Translations under genes and position numbers: made by a program | Notes under the pieces: generated by a model | Databases searched by the model: none | What the model was told of the DNA's origin: nothing | What the model saw: only the letters and a program-made list of their open reading frames with translations | DNA from: Bacteroides caecigallinarum | GTDB lineage: Bacteria > Bacteroidota > Bacteroidia > Bacteroidales > Bacteroidaceae | DNA: 64,000 nt | Reading direction: 5' to 3' | Assembly: GCF_016901995.1 (NCBI RefSeq) | Contig: NZ_JACJLE010000005.1 | Coordinates: 1-64,000, forward strand | In this document: in pieces, positions 56,064-64,000 of the stretch | How the letters are laid out: every line of letters begins with the position of its first letter | Position numbering within the stretch: position 1 is the first letter of the stretch

Positions 56064-59000
56064 TTAAAAACTTGCTCTTATTGCAAAACCGAAACTGCGT
56101 GTGGCTGCAGTAGATGTTCCTACAATAGCCTGACTTGACCATGATGTACCTACTGATGATTCAGCATCGTAATTTTTTAAAGCCTTGTAGAAGTAGAACA
56201 GGTTCCTGCCGAATACTGAAACTGTAAGATTGGTCATACCTATCTTCTGAATAGCTTTTGAAGGAATACGATAACTGAGGTTCAATTCGCGAAGTTTTAC
56301 ATACGTATTGTCAAATACAGAGTTGGCATATGTTAATTGTTCAGAATTAGTACCCCAGTTATAAGTCATATTGTAATAATATCCGGCTGGGATAATTCTG
56401 TTATTAGGTTCTCCTGTTGAAGCCACTACGCCAGGAAGAATTAATCCGTCGTGATAAATGTACTCTCCGTTTGGTCCGGCTGTAGTCGTAGGGTCAACCT
56501 GTACCGGTACTCCACCACTATTATTGTTGTTAGGATAATAGTATGAAAGTCCTCCATGTTCGGTGTCACGATATTTTAGTGATTCAGGTGTCAAACCAAG
56601 ACCTGTGGCATACTGGTTCATTTCGTTTATTACGTCACCTCCAATTCTGAAATCGATACTGAAATCAAGTGAGAAATTCTTGTATGAGAATGAGTTGTAT
56701 AATCCTCCAACTCCGTCCGGATTAATGTTTCCTACCTTTTTCAGCTCCGTCTGATTCAGATATAATCCGTTGTCAGATACCAGGAACTCGCCGTTCTCGT
56801 TTACTTGTGGCACCTGAGTATAAATATCACCCATAGGTTGTCCTGCTACAGCCTGTATTTTTGCACCGCTTCCACCCAGGTTTGATATTTCCAGATATGG
56901 AACACCGTCTGCAAGTTTTATTACTTTATTTCTATAAACTCCGTATGTAGCAGTAAGATCCCATCTGAAATCTTTTGTAAGTACAGGTGTGGCAGACAAT
57001 GCAATGTCCCATCCGTTGTTTGCCACTTCACCTACATTCATCAGTACATATTTAGCTCCTGAACTTGACGGTTGTGGTGTAGAGAGAATCTGGTCTTTTA
57101 CTATGTTGTTATAGTATGATACGTCTATTCCGAGACGGTTGTTTAAGAACTTGCTTTCAAAACCGATCTCGTATTCATATTTTTTCTCTGGTCTGATATT
57201 CTCATTACCTATAGATGTAGGAATGGTATTCCAGGTAAATCCGTTGTCAGAACCTTGTTCATAAACAATGTTTGCCGCGTATGTTTCCGGTGAGTTACCG
57301 ACGATACCATACGAAGCTCTCAGCTTACCATAGTTCCACCAGTGAGGCATCTTGAATACTTCTGAGAAAAGGAAGCTGACATTAGCCGACGGATAGAAGA
57401 AACTTTGGTCCTTAAGTGTTGACGAACGTTCCTGTCTGGCTGTAAGTTCCAGATATAGATAATCGTCCCATCCCAGTCCGAGAGTTCCCATATATCCGGT
57501 TTTCAGTAACTCCATGCGTTGCTGGCTGCAAGTGGCCTGATAACGGCTGGCGTTAAGGTCAAACCAGTTCTCGGTAGAAAGTCCGCCGTTAGTGGAAACA
57601 CTCAGGTTATTCATTGTTTCATATCTACCTGTCCATCCGGCTGTTGCTGCAATATTGAAACGCTTGATATCATAGTTGAAGTTTAACATCACATCACCAT
57701 ATACTATGTCATATCTTCTGTTTATGTTCTGGAAACTTCCGCTAGGATCATACAGGGAATTAGGACGTTCTGTACTCTTTTCCAATGTCTGTTTTACGTC
57801 GGTTATATCTGTTGCAATCTGTGCTCTCAAGTTCAGCCAGTTGGTAATCTGGAATGTCGGTCTTACCATTCCCAAAATTCTGTTTTCTGTTTCTTTACTG
57901 TTCTGATAGTACATATTCCACAGCATATCTCTTACTCCTGTAAGATAACTTGGGTCATAAGCCCAGGCTTCATCCGGTGTGAGAGTGGCATCACCGCCAA
58001 CGAATGTATTTTTATATCCCAGACTTGTAGCGTATGTACTTTTTAGATACGGTATATCTAGGAAGGTTGAAAATGCATTACTGAAACTGCCATATAGTCC
58101 AAGTGAAGTTTGTGGCCTGTTTTCTATATCCTGTATAATGTAGTTCAATGAATATTCCACAGTAAGAGGCTTACCTATCTTATATGATCCGGTGAGCTTG
58201 AAGTTGTGCTTGTTGTATGAACCGGTCAAAGCATTTGGAATTTCATCAGTGAATGTATATGAAAATCTGTTGCTGGAATTTTCTGTACCTTGCGATATGG
58301 CAACAGAATAGTTTTGTGTCCAGCCTGTACGGAATAATTCGTTCCATGGATTATCAGTCTGTGGAAGATACGGTCTTACCTTGCCATCCCAATACAGTAC
58401 TTCGCTTCCATCGTATTTAGGACCGAATGACTGGGTGGTACTTCTTAAACTTTTATAAGTCTGGCCGTTGTATGTCCTTTGATAGAACCCTCCTGTCTGC
58501 TTTTCATAATCACTATAGTTGATGTTATATGTTCCCGGTCCGTATTCTGTCTGCACTTTTGGAAGGTATGCAGGAAGATTAGCCATGACTTGGGCTGTAA
58601 AGTCAACTGTTACTTTTCCGGCTTTTGCTCGCTTGCTGGTTATGACTACTGCTCCATTGGCCGCTTCCGAACCGTATAAGGCTGTAGCCGATGCACCTTT
58701 CAGGATGGTGATACTTTCTATATCTTCCGGGTTTATATCTACAAGTCCGTTTGAGCGGATACGTCCGTCGTTCCCAAATTCCGCAAAGTCAGTACTTTTA
58801 CCAGTACCACCATTTCTGATAGGAACACCGTCCATGATAATTATAGGTTGGTTGTTTCCTGTTATAGAGGTAAGTCCTCTGACGTTTATTGATACTGCTC
58901 CGGAAGAACCTCCCTGTGTCTGGTTTATTCTTACACCTGGAGCCTTTCCGTACATTGCTGAGGCAAAATTTGTTGCTCCTGCTTTTATCAGGTCTTCAGA

Positions 59001-59408
59001 AGATATGGTACTCACTGCATATCCCAGCTTTCTGGTATCCTTCTGAATACCCATTGCTGTGACAACTACCTCTTTAAGTTCCTGTGTGTTTTCCATTAGT
59101 CTTACCCTCATCTCACCTTTTCTTTTTCTTTTGGCAAGACTAATTTCTTTTGGGGTAAAACCTATGTACGAGAATGATAATACAGCGTCAGATGGAGCAT
59201 TCAAAGTGAATTTGCCATCTACGTCGGTTATTACACCATAATTTGTATCTTTAACCATCACACTGGCTCCTATAAGAGGTTCGCCTGTATTGTCAAGTAC
59301 GTATCCTGTAATGGATTTTGTCTCTTGAGCCGATGCACATATTGGTATCATCAATACCAACAAGCATCCTATAAAAACGTAAAAGTTTAATTCGATCTTC
59401 ATCTGCAT
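56064..59408 (-). CDS. SusC/RagA-type TonB-dependent transporter (leftward)
   Basis: A full-length 1114-residue outer-membrane transporter with signal peptide (to CASAQ), CarboxypepD-like domain (ITGYVLDNTGEPLIGASV), TonB-box region LKEVVVTAMG, plug (PIIIMDGVPI, LKGASATALYGSEAANG) and barrel ending SFGFAIRASF. The plug start GSSGAVSINVRGLTSITGN is of the type paired with SusD-like_2 proteins. Starts at 59408 and 59402 are both possible. I found no TAnnTTTG box and no pectin-type box upstream, so its regulation appears separate from the pectin promoters. The 155 bases to 59563 hold short AT-rich palindromes and no supported gene. Confidence 0.93.
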   Translation of the reverse strand: MQMKIELNFYVFIGCLLVLMIPICASAQETKSITGYVLDNTGEPLIGASVMVKDTNYGVITDVDGKFTLNAPSDAVLSFSYIGFTPKEISLAKRKRKGEMRVRLMENTQELKEVVVTAMGIQKDTRKLGYAVSTISSEDLIKAGATNFASAMYGKAPGVRINQTQGGSSGAVSINVRGLTSITGNNQPIIIMDGVPIRNGGTGKSTDFAEFGNDGRIRSNGLVDINPEDIESITILKGASATALYGSEAANGAVVITSKRAKAGKVTVDFTAQVMANLPAYLPKVQTEYGPGTYNINYSDYEKQTGGFYQRTYNGQTYKSLRSTTQSFGPKYDGSEVLYWDGKVRPYLPQTDNPWNELFRTGWTQNYSVAISQGTENSSNRFSYTFTDEIPNALTGSYNKHNFKLTGSYKIGKPLTVEYSLNYIIQDIENRPQTSLGLYGSFSNAFSTFLDIPYLKSTYATSLGYKNTFVGGDATLTPDEAWAYDPSYLTGVRDMLWNMYYQNSKETENRILGMVRPTFQITNWLNLRAQIATDITDVKQTLEKSTERPNSLYDPSGSFQNINRRYDIVYGDVMLNFNYDIKRFNIAATAGWTGRYETMNNLSVSTNGGLSTENWFDLNASRYQATCSQQRMELLKTGYMGTLGLGWDDYLYLELTARQERSSTLKDQSFFYPSANVSFLFSEVFKMPHWWNYGKLRASYGIVGNSPETYAANIVYEQGSDNGFTWNTIPTSIGNENIRPEKKYEYEIGFESKFLNNRLGIDVSYYNNIVKDQILSTPQPSSSGAKYVLMNVGEVANNGWDIALSATPVLTKDFRWDLTATYGVYRNKVIKLADGVPYLEISNLGGSGAKIQAVAGQPMGDIYTQVPQVNENGEFLVSDNGLYLNQTELKKVGNINPDGVGGLYNSFSYKNFSLDFSIDFRIGGDVINEMNQYATGLGLTPESLKYRDTEHGGLSYYYPNNNNSGGVPVQVDPTTTAGPNGEYIYHDGLILPGVVASTGEPNNRIIPAGYYYNMTYNWGTNSEQLTYANSVFDNTYVKLRELNLSYRIPSKAIQKIGMTNLTVSVFGRNLFYFYKALKNYDAESSVGTSWSSQAIVGTSTAATRSFGFAIRASF

Positions 59409-59563
59409 AACAATATTTTTTCGATATTGGCATGCAAATAATGTGCATATATATTTATTTTATAGATAAAATATGTAAAGTCTTGTAAATATGAGCGTTA
59501 TCAATAACTTATTTTGTGAAGATTTTAAAAAGATTGTGGAATAGTGTGGAAATAATCTACATT

Positions 59564-60076
59564 TTATTTCCCCAATGTATCCATAACAGATGCCACATAT
59601 TGGCTTCCAATCGGTAATTCCCCAACATTGCCTTCAATTTCAACTTTTGAGCGTGAAAAGGAGACTACAGATTATATTGGAATAACATACGAACGATGAA
59701 TACGGAGAAAGTCATGTACAGGGAGGAGATCTGTTATTGCTTTCAGATTTGTACGTGTGAGAACATGTCCGCCTGATTTACGGAATATTTTTACGTAGTT
59801 TCCTAACGCCTCAATATACAGGATGTCCGACAGGGGTATGCTTACGTTGTTATATTCCTGTTTGACTATCAGATATTCGGGACTATGATGTCGTTTTGAT
59901 TCTATGCGTCGAATAGCTTTTTCAACAGCCACTTCGAAACGTTCGTAAGAAAAAGGTTTGTGCAGAAAATCTACTGCATCAAGATTGAAACCTTCCAATG
60001 CATACTGGGCATATGCGGTGGTGAATATAAAACAACATTTTTCCGGTAGAGTGTCAGCTATTTCCAATCCGTTTGT
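59564..60076 (-). pseudogene. Degenerate LytTR-type response regulator
   Basis: The remnant begins inside the receiver domain at TNGLEIADTLPEK; the first 50 or so residues, including the phospho-accepting Asp, are missing, and an in-frame stop (60077-60079) precedes it. The rest of the receiver (FTTAYAQYALEGFNLDAV) and most of the LytTR DNA-binding domain (LYIEALGNYVKIFRKSG, FLRIHRSYVIPI) are intact. A TAA at 59672-59674 then interrupts the domain. Beyond it, 35 in-frame codons still read as LytTR (SVVSFSRSKVEIEG, ELPIGSQYV) before the natural stop at 59564-59566. Two lesions mean it cannot act as a normal regulator. Confidence 0.85.
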
Positions 60077-60899
60077 TTATGTCTATTTTAATATCTATTT
60101 TACAGTCTGTGTCTGATGAAGTTCCGTATTTGAATGCATTTTCTACAAATGTGATGAGTATCATTGGTGGAATAAGGATTTTTCCTGATGAAGCATTTAT
60201 TGATAAAAAAACATTTGTATGGTGATTCAGGCGCAATTTCTGCAGGTCAACATATTGACGTATATAGTTCAGTTCATCTTCTGCAGGAATTAGTTCTGAT
60301 TCGTTTTGTGAATACATATATCTTAATATACCGGAGAATTTAACAAAAGCAGATTCGGTTTTTTCTGAACCTGACAAAACAAGAGCATAAAGTGTATTTA
60401 AAGTATTGAAAAGAAAGTGCGGATTTATCTGTGCCTTGTAAAGTGATAATTCGGCCTTGTTCTTTTCAGCTTCTATTTCCTGCTTGGATATTATTTGTCT
60501 GAACAACTCAAAAGTCAGTTCTATAGCCAGTGAGAATCCGGTTACAATAAGAAAAAAGAACCATATGGTCTGTTTCCTTATATTCATTTTCGCCGTCATC
60601 TGCCTTATGTCGTCTGTTATATGTTCTGCAGGTATCGGGAAATATGTAAGAAGTTCAGTTACCGAGGTAAGGATAATCAGTAGGACGAATATCCTGATAT
60701 ATTTCTTCTGCATGAAGAGCTTGGGAATACACGACAGACGATATACAAAATATAATATATATACATATGCCACTAATGTTATAAGAAAAGCGGTGTTATT
60801 GGCCATCCAGCGGTCAACTGGTAATAACATTATGGCAAGGGGTATAATGACAAGACAAAACAGCAGGTCTATATACAATGTGATACGGTTCCTTTTCAT
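60054..60899 (-). CDS. LytS/YehU-type sensor histidine kinase, 3'-truncated by a deletion
   Basis: An inner-membrane kinase of the His_kinase family normally paired with a LytTR regulator. Four or so membrane helices fill residues 8-130, then a linker helix and the phospho-acceptor motif INPHFLFNTLN (His161). The ATP-binding domain starts (IPPMILITFVENAFKYG, Asn254) but stops at residue 281 after KIDIKIDINK, before the glycine-rich G1/G2 boxes. Relatives run on about 60 more residues. The following bases belong, in another frame, to the middle of the receiver domain of the regulator, so a deletion has joined the two genes. Kinase activity is unlikely. Confidence 0.82.
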   Translation of the reverse strand: MKRNRITLYIDLLFCLVIIPLAIMLLPVDRWMANNTAFLITLVAYVYILYFVYRLSCIPKLFMQKKYIRIFVLLIILTSVTELLTYFPIPAEHITDDIRQMTAKMNIRKQTIWFFFLIVTGFSLAIELTFELFRQIISKQEIEAEKNKAELSLYKAQINPHFLFNTLNTLYALVLSGSEKTESAFVKFSGILRYMYSQNESELIPAEDELNYIRQYVDLQKLRLNHHTNVFLSINASSGKILIPPMILITFVENAFKYGTSSDTDCKIDIKIDINKRIGNS

Positions 60900-60918
60900 T
60901 GCTTAATATTTTATATTG

Positions 60919-60926
60919 CAAAGATA
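60919..60926 (-). promoter_or_regulatory. TAnnTTTG -7 box of the kinase gene
   Basis: On the minus strand the box reads TATCTTTG followed by CAAT, 19 bases before the kinase ATG. It is intact although the genes it serves are damaged. Confidence 0.5.
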
Positions 60927-60963
60927 CTATATTTATATAAAGCATTCCAGCTTTTGAATTTGT

Positions 60964-60997
60964 GTTCATCACCACATATACATGGTTCGTCACCACA
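60964..60997 (+). promoter_or_regulatory. Tandem 13-bp repeat, candidate operator of the efflux operon
   Basis: GTTCATCACCACA (60964-60976) and GTTCGTCACCACA (60985-60997) differ at one base and are 21 bp apart, two helical turns. They lie between the decayed LytTR system and the RND operon, upstream of its -7 box. LytTR proteins bind direct repeats with this kind of spacing, so this may be the old regulator's site. Confidence 0.5.
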
Positions 60998-61023
60998 CCT
61001 TATATATTATTGTCTATTCTGTG

Positions 61024-61031
61024 TAAGTTTG
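61024..61031 (+). promoter_or_regulatory. TAnnTTTG -7 box of the RND efflux operon
   Basis: TAAGTTTG, 26 bases after the tandem repeat and 42 bases before the adaptor ATG at 61074. Confidence 0.5.
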
Positions 61032-61073
61032 TATTTAACATTATCGCTTATTATTAATATAAAAAATAACAAT

Positions 61074-62183
61074 ATGAAAAATTACATCTATCTTATGTTA
61101 TGCATCTTGCCATTGCTAAGTTCTTGTAAAGGGGAAAAACAGGAAATGCCCGGTGAGAAATACAGAATATTTACAGTTTCAAAAACCAATCAGACATTGT
61201 TGTCTGAATATCCTGCAACGCTACGCGGGCGCCAGTCTGTAGAAATACGTCCTCAGGTGAGTGGAACAATTACAAGAATATGTATTAATGAAGGAGATAT
61301 AGTAAAGCAGGGACAGGTATTGTTCGTTATAGACCAGGTTCCATATAAAGCTGCTCTTGAAACAGCACTGGCGAATGTGAAAAGCGCTGAGGCTAAACTT
61401 CAGACTGCAAAGCTTACGGCTGACAGCAAAGAAGAACTTTACAAGGAAAATGTAGTATCCGATTTCGACAGGCAGACTGCACGCAACCAATTACTTGAAG
61501 CCGAAGCTGCTTTGGCTCAGGCAAAAGCCGAAGAGACCAATGCGCGAAATAATCTTTCATATACCGAAGTCAAAAGTCCGGTTGACGGTGTAGCCAGCAT
61601 GATACCATATAGGGTAGGGGCACTGGTTAACAGCAATATAGAAGAACCGCTTGTAATGGTATCTGATGATGATGAGATATTTGCATATTTTTCCATGGCG
61701 GAAAATCAGATGCTTGATATGATTATGCAATACGGTTCGCTGCAAGAGGCATGTAAAAAGATGCCGCCTGTACGTCTAGTGATGAGTAACGGTAAGGATT
61801 ATGACACAGCTGGACAAATAGATGCTATAAGCGGAACTGTCGATCAGGGAACTGGTGCTGTTACATTGCGTGCCGTATTCCCTAACGAAGGACATTTGTT
61901 GCGTAACGGTGGAAGCGGAACAATAGCTGTTCCAACTGAATATAAGGATTGTATCGTAATTCCTCAGAGCGCCACTTATGAATTGCAGAATAAAGTATTC
62001 ACATGGAAGGTAGTTGACGGAAAGACAAAATCTACTCCAATAAATGTATATAAATATAATGACGGTAAAACATATATTGTATTATCAGGTCTTACGTCCG
62101 GTGATATAATAATAGCCGAAGGAGCAGGGCTTATGCGTGAAGGAACAGCCGTCAACACAGATACTACAACAACCACAAAATAA
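61074..62183 (+). CDS. RND efflux periplasmic adaptor (membrane fusion protein)
   Basis: A lipoprotein adaptor (LLSSC, Cys18) of 369 residues of the AcrA/HlyD type. It links the inner-membrane RND pump encoded next to an outer-membrane channel. Visible parts are the lipoyl half-motifs (VEIRPQVSGTITRICINEGD; SYTEVKSPVDGVAS), an alpha-hairpin (about 95-165, KSAEAKLQTAKLTADSKEEL), a beta-barrel (DYDTAGQIDAISGTVDQGTG) and the membrane-proximal domain (VIPQSATYELQNKVF). The ATG at 61074 begins a proper signal; the open frame from 60954 runs across the operator and promoter and was rejected. The pump gene starts 11 bases downstream. Confidence 0.93.
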   Translation: MKNYIYLMLCILPLLSSCKGEKQEMPGEKYRIFTVSKTNQTLLSEYPATLRGRQSVEIRPQVSGTITRICINEGDIVKQGQVLFVIDQVPYKAALETALANVKSAEAKLQTAKLTADSKEELYKENVVSDFDRQTARNQLLEAEAALAQAKAEETNARNNLSYTEVKSPVDGVASMIPYRVGALVNSNIEEPLVMVSDDDEIFAYFSMAENQMLDMIMQYGSLQEACKKMPPVRLVMSNGKDYDTAGQIDAISGTVDQGTGAVTLRAVFPNEGHLLRNGGSGTIAVPTEYKDCIVIPQSATYELQNKVFTWKVVDGKTKSTPINVYKYNDGKTYIVLSGLTSGDIIIAEGAGLMREGTAVNTDTTTTTK

Positions 62184-62194
62184 CGGGCAGAAGT

Positions 62195-64000
62195 ATGAAA
62201 ATTAGAACATTTATTGACCGACCGATCCTGGCAGGAGTAATATCGGTGCTTATATTAATTCTTGGATTTATCAGCTTGTCACAGCTGCCTATCGAACAGT
62301 TTCCGGAAATAGCGCCTCCAACGGTAAGTGTATCTGCCACATATACCGGAGCGAATGCAGAAACAGTGTTGAAAAGTGTTGTAGTGCCATTGGAAGAAGC
62401 TTTGAATGGTGTTGAAAACATGATGTATATGACTTCAACATCTTCCAACAACGGTTCTGCCAGAATTACCGTATATTTCCGTCAGGGGACAGACCCGGAT
62501 ATGGCGACAGTCAATGTACAGAACCGTATAGCAACGGCTGAAGGTCTTCTGCCTGCTGAAGTTACCAAGAGTGGTATTACTGTAAGAAAACGTCAGACAA
62601 GTAATATAAAACAACTTGCGGTTTACAGTCCTGATGATTCGTTCGACCAGGCATTCCTTACCAATTACATGAAGATAAATATAGAACCAAGACTGTCACG
62701 TATCGCCGGTGTTGGTGAGGTGAATGTTTATGGCTATGACTATTCCATGCGTATATGGCTGGACCCTAATAAGATGCAGAAATATTCTCTTATCCCGTCG
62801 GATATATCTACGGTATTGGACGAACAGAACATCGAAGCTGCAACCGGAACATTGGGAGCCGAATCGGATAACACATTCCAATACGTACTTAAATATAGGG
62901 GACGATATGAGAATGAGGTGGATTATGAGAATATGGTTATAAAATCTTTGCCTAACGGTGAGGTACTACGTCTGAAAGATGTGGCTACCATTGAACTGGG
63001 AACACGTGCATACGACTATATCGGAGAGGTAAACGGACATCCGGGATGCAATATAATGATAGCCCAGACATCCGGTTCGAATGCAAATGAGATTATTGAA
63101 GAAATAGACCGCACTGTGGATGAAATATCAAAGACACTGCCGAAAGGTATAAAGATTGTCGATCTGATGAGTACAAAGGACTTCCTTGACGCATCAATAA
63201 AAAGCGTAATCAAGACCCTCGTTGAGGCTATCATATTGGTAGTACTGGTGGTGTATGTATTTCTTCAGAGCCTACGTTCCACGTTTATTCCTGCTTTATC
63301 CATAATTGTTTCGTTGGTCGGTACTTTTGCCTTTATGTCTGCGGCCGGTTTCAGTCTGAATATGCTGACGTTGTTTGCATTGGTGTTGGTTATCGGAACT
63401 GTTGTGGACGATGCCATAGTGGTGGTTGAGGCTGTTCAGGCAAAGTTTGATGAAGGGTATAAATCCTCTTATCTGGCCACGATTGATGCTATGGACGGTA
63501 TTACTTCCGCTTTGGTTACAACTACATTCGTATTTATGGCTGTATTCATTCCTGTAAGTTTTATCGGCGGAACAACAGGTACATTCTATACACAGTTCGG
63601 TCTGACTATGGCAGCTGCAGTGGCAATATCATTGGTCAATGCTCTTACACTCAGTCCTGCATTGTGTGCCCTTATTATGACTCCGCATGCTACAGGTGAG
63701 AACGGAGAGAAGCTAAGTTTCTCATCACGTTTCCACATAGCGTTCGATACGGCTTTCCATCGTTTGGTGACAAAATATAAGGTAGGTGTGGTATTCATGC
63801 TTAAAAGAAAATGGCTGGCCGGTGCATTCCTTATATTCGCTTGTGGCGGTTTCGCATTTCTTATGATGACTACAAAGACGGGACTTGTTCCAAATGAAGA
63901 TATGGGAACTGTATTTATCGACGTACGTACTTCTCCTGGAAACAGTGTTCAGGAAACACGCAAGGTGATGGAACAGGTTGACAGCTGTTTGCGTACAATC
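62195..64000 (+). CDS. RND efflux pump, AcrB-type inner-membrane subunit (cut by the window end)
   Basis: The first 602 residues of an AcrB/MexB-family proton-driven pump (relatives have about 1040). It opens with MKIRTFIDRPILAGVISV and the first membrane helix. Porter-domain motifs follow (GANAETVLKSVVVPLEEAL, GVGEVNVYGYDYSMRIWLD), then the helix 4 proton relay GTVVDDAIVVVE with Asp405 and Asp406, and helices up to GAFLIFACGGFAF. An ATG 11 bases after the adaptor fixes the start. No frameshift is seen in the part present. The outer-membrane channel gene would be expected beyond the edge. The exported substrate cannot be told from this sequence. Confidence 0.94.
   Translation, partial: MKIRTFIDRPILAGVISVLILILGFISLSQLPIEQFPEIAPPTVSVSATYTGANAETVLKSVVVPLEEALNGVENMMYMTSTSSNNGSARITVYFRQGTDPDMATVNVQNRIATAEGLLPAEVTKSGITVRKRQTSNIKQLAVYSPDDSFDQAFLTNYMKINIEPRLSRIAGVGEVNVYGYDYSMRIWLDPNKMQKYSLIPSDISTVLDEQNIEAATGTLGAESDNTFQYVLKYRGRYENEVDYENMVIKSLPNGEVLRLKDVATIELGTRAYDYIGEVNGHPGCNIMIAQTSGSNANEIIEEIDRTVDEISKTLPKGIKIVDLMSTKDFLDASIKSVIKTLVEAIILVVLVVYVFLQSLRSTFIPALSIIVSLVGTFAFMSAAGFSLNMLTLFALVLVIGTVVDDAIVVVEAVQAKFDEGYKSSYLATIDAMDGITSALVTTTFVFMAVFIPVSFIGGTTGTFYTQFGLTMAAAVAISLVNALTLSPALCALIMTPHATGENGEKLSFSSRFHIAFDTAFHRLVTKYKVGVVFMLKRKWLAGAFLIFACGGFAFLMMTTKTGLVPNEDMGTVFIDVRTSPGNSVQETRKVMEQVDSCLRTI

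Noticed and set aside
54375-59408. The leftward SusCD pair as part of the pectin-box regulon
   Set aside because: I looked for the box 20 bases before a -7 element upstream of this susC and found neither.
59402-59470. AT-rich palindromes upstream of the leftward susC as an invertible promoter
   Set aside because: Arms are only five or six bases and no recombinase gene is near; there is too little to support inversion.
59672-60067. The 131-codon frame as a genuine short LytTR protein starting at TTG
   Set aside because: It starts in the middle of a receiver domain and stops inside the LytTR domain, with homology continuing past both ends; decay explains it better.
60054-60067. Overlap of the kinase and regulator frames as translational coupling
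   Set aside because: The overlap falls where both proteins lack essential domain parts, so it is a by-product of a deletion.
60954-61073. Extended start of the efflux adaptor at 60954
   Set aside because: It would translate through the tandem repeat and the -7 box, and the lipoprotein signal begins at 61074.

Overview
The window looks like a piece of a gut-type Bacteroidales chromosome (Bacteroides, Phocaeicola or Prevotella relatives). The evidence is four SusC/SusD outer-membrane pairs, many lipoprotein signal peptides, a hybrid two-component regulator of the HTCS type, promoter -7 boxes of the form TAnnTTTG, and no recognisable E. coli-type -35 boxes. I saw no rRNA, tRNA, CRISPR array or prophage. 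The species cannot be fixed from the sequence alone.

Region 1 (about 109-16614, + strand) is a beta-mannan / glucomannan utilization locus: a 5'-truncated SusC, SusD, two surface glycan-binding-type lipoproteins, an acetyl esterase, a GH26 endo-mannanase, a GH130 mannosylglucose phosphorylase, a GPH-type sugar symporter, a mannobiose 2-epimerase and a GH3 glycosidase. Mannanase releases mannobiose, the symporter imports it, the epimerase turns it into mannosylglucose, and the phosphorylase splits that into mannose 1-phosphate and glucose. The SusC is broken at about position 109, where the sequence to its left is unrelated and carries a leftward promoter and possible gene start, as an insertion or inversion would leave.

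Region 2 (about 16.7-37.9 kb, + strand) is a homogalacturonan (pectin) locus: SusC, SusD, a DUF4957/DUF5123-type surface lipoprotein, two tandem PL1 pectate lyases, GH28, a DUF4861 protein and GH43. It is followed by a GC-richer uronate-catabolism block: uxaB, uxaA, a hexuronate transporter and uxaC. The kinase and aldolase that finish galacturonate breakdown are not in the window.

Region 3 (38.1-59.4 kb, both strands) is a second pectin locus specialised in removing methyl and acetyl esters. One SusCD pair with a CE8 pectinesterase points right. A SusCD pair of a different SusD type, with GH105, a CE12-CE8 fusion and a CE7-like esterase, points left. Between them lie a leftward HTCS regulator and a rightward alpha/beta hydrolase, which start from a symmetric divergent promoter.

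Region 4 (59.5-64.0 kb) has a LytS/LytTR-type kinase-regulator pair that is visibly decayed (a junction deletion plus a stop codon inside the regulator). Divergent from it are the adaptor and the start of the inner-membrane pump of an RND efflux system, which runs off the end of the window.

The main new observation is a conserved box, close to ATTATTACACA, that ends exactly 20 bases before the -7 box of five pectin promoters (16.8, 27.0, 31.9, 38.1 and 54.3 kb). In the three clearest cases a second copy lies 21 bp further upstream. This suggests one regulon joining both pectin loci and uronate catabolism, with the HTCS at 44.2-48.6 kb as the best candidate regulator.
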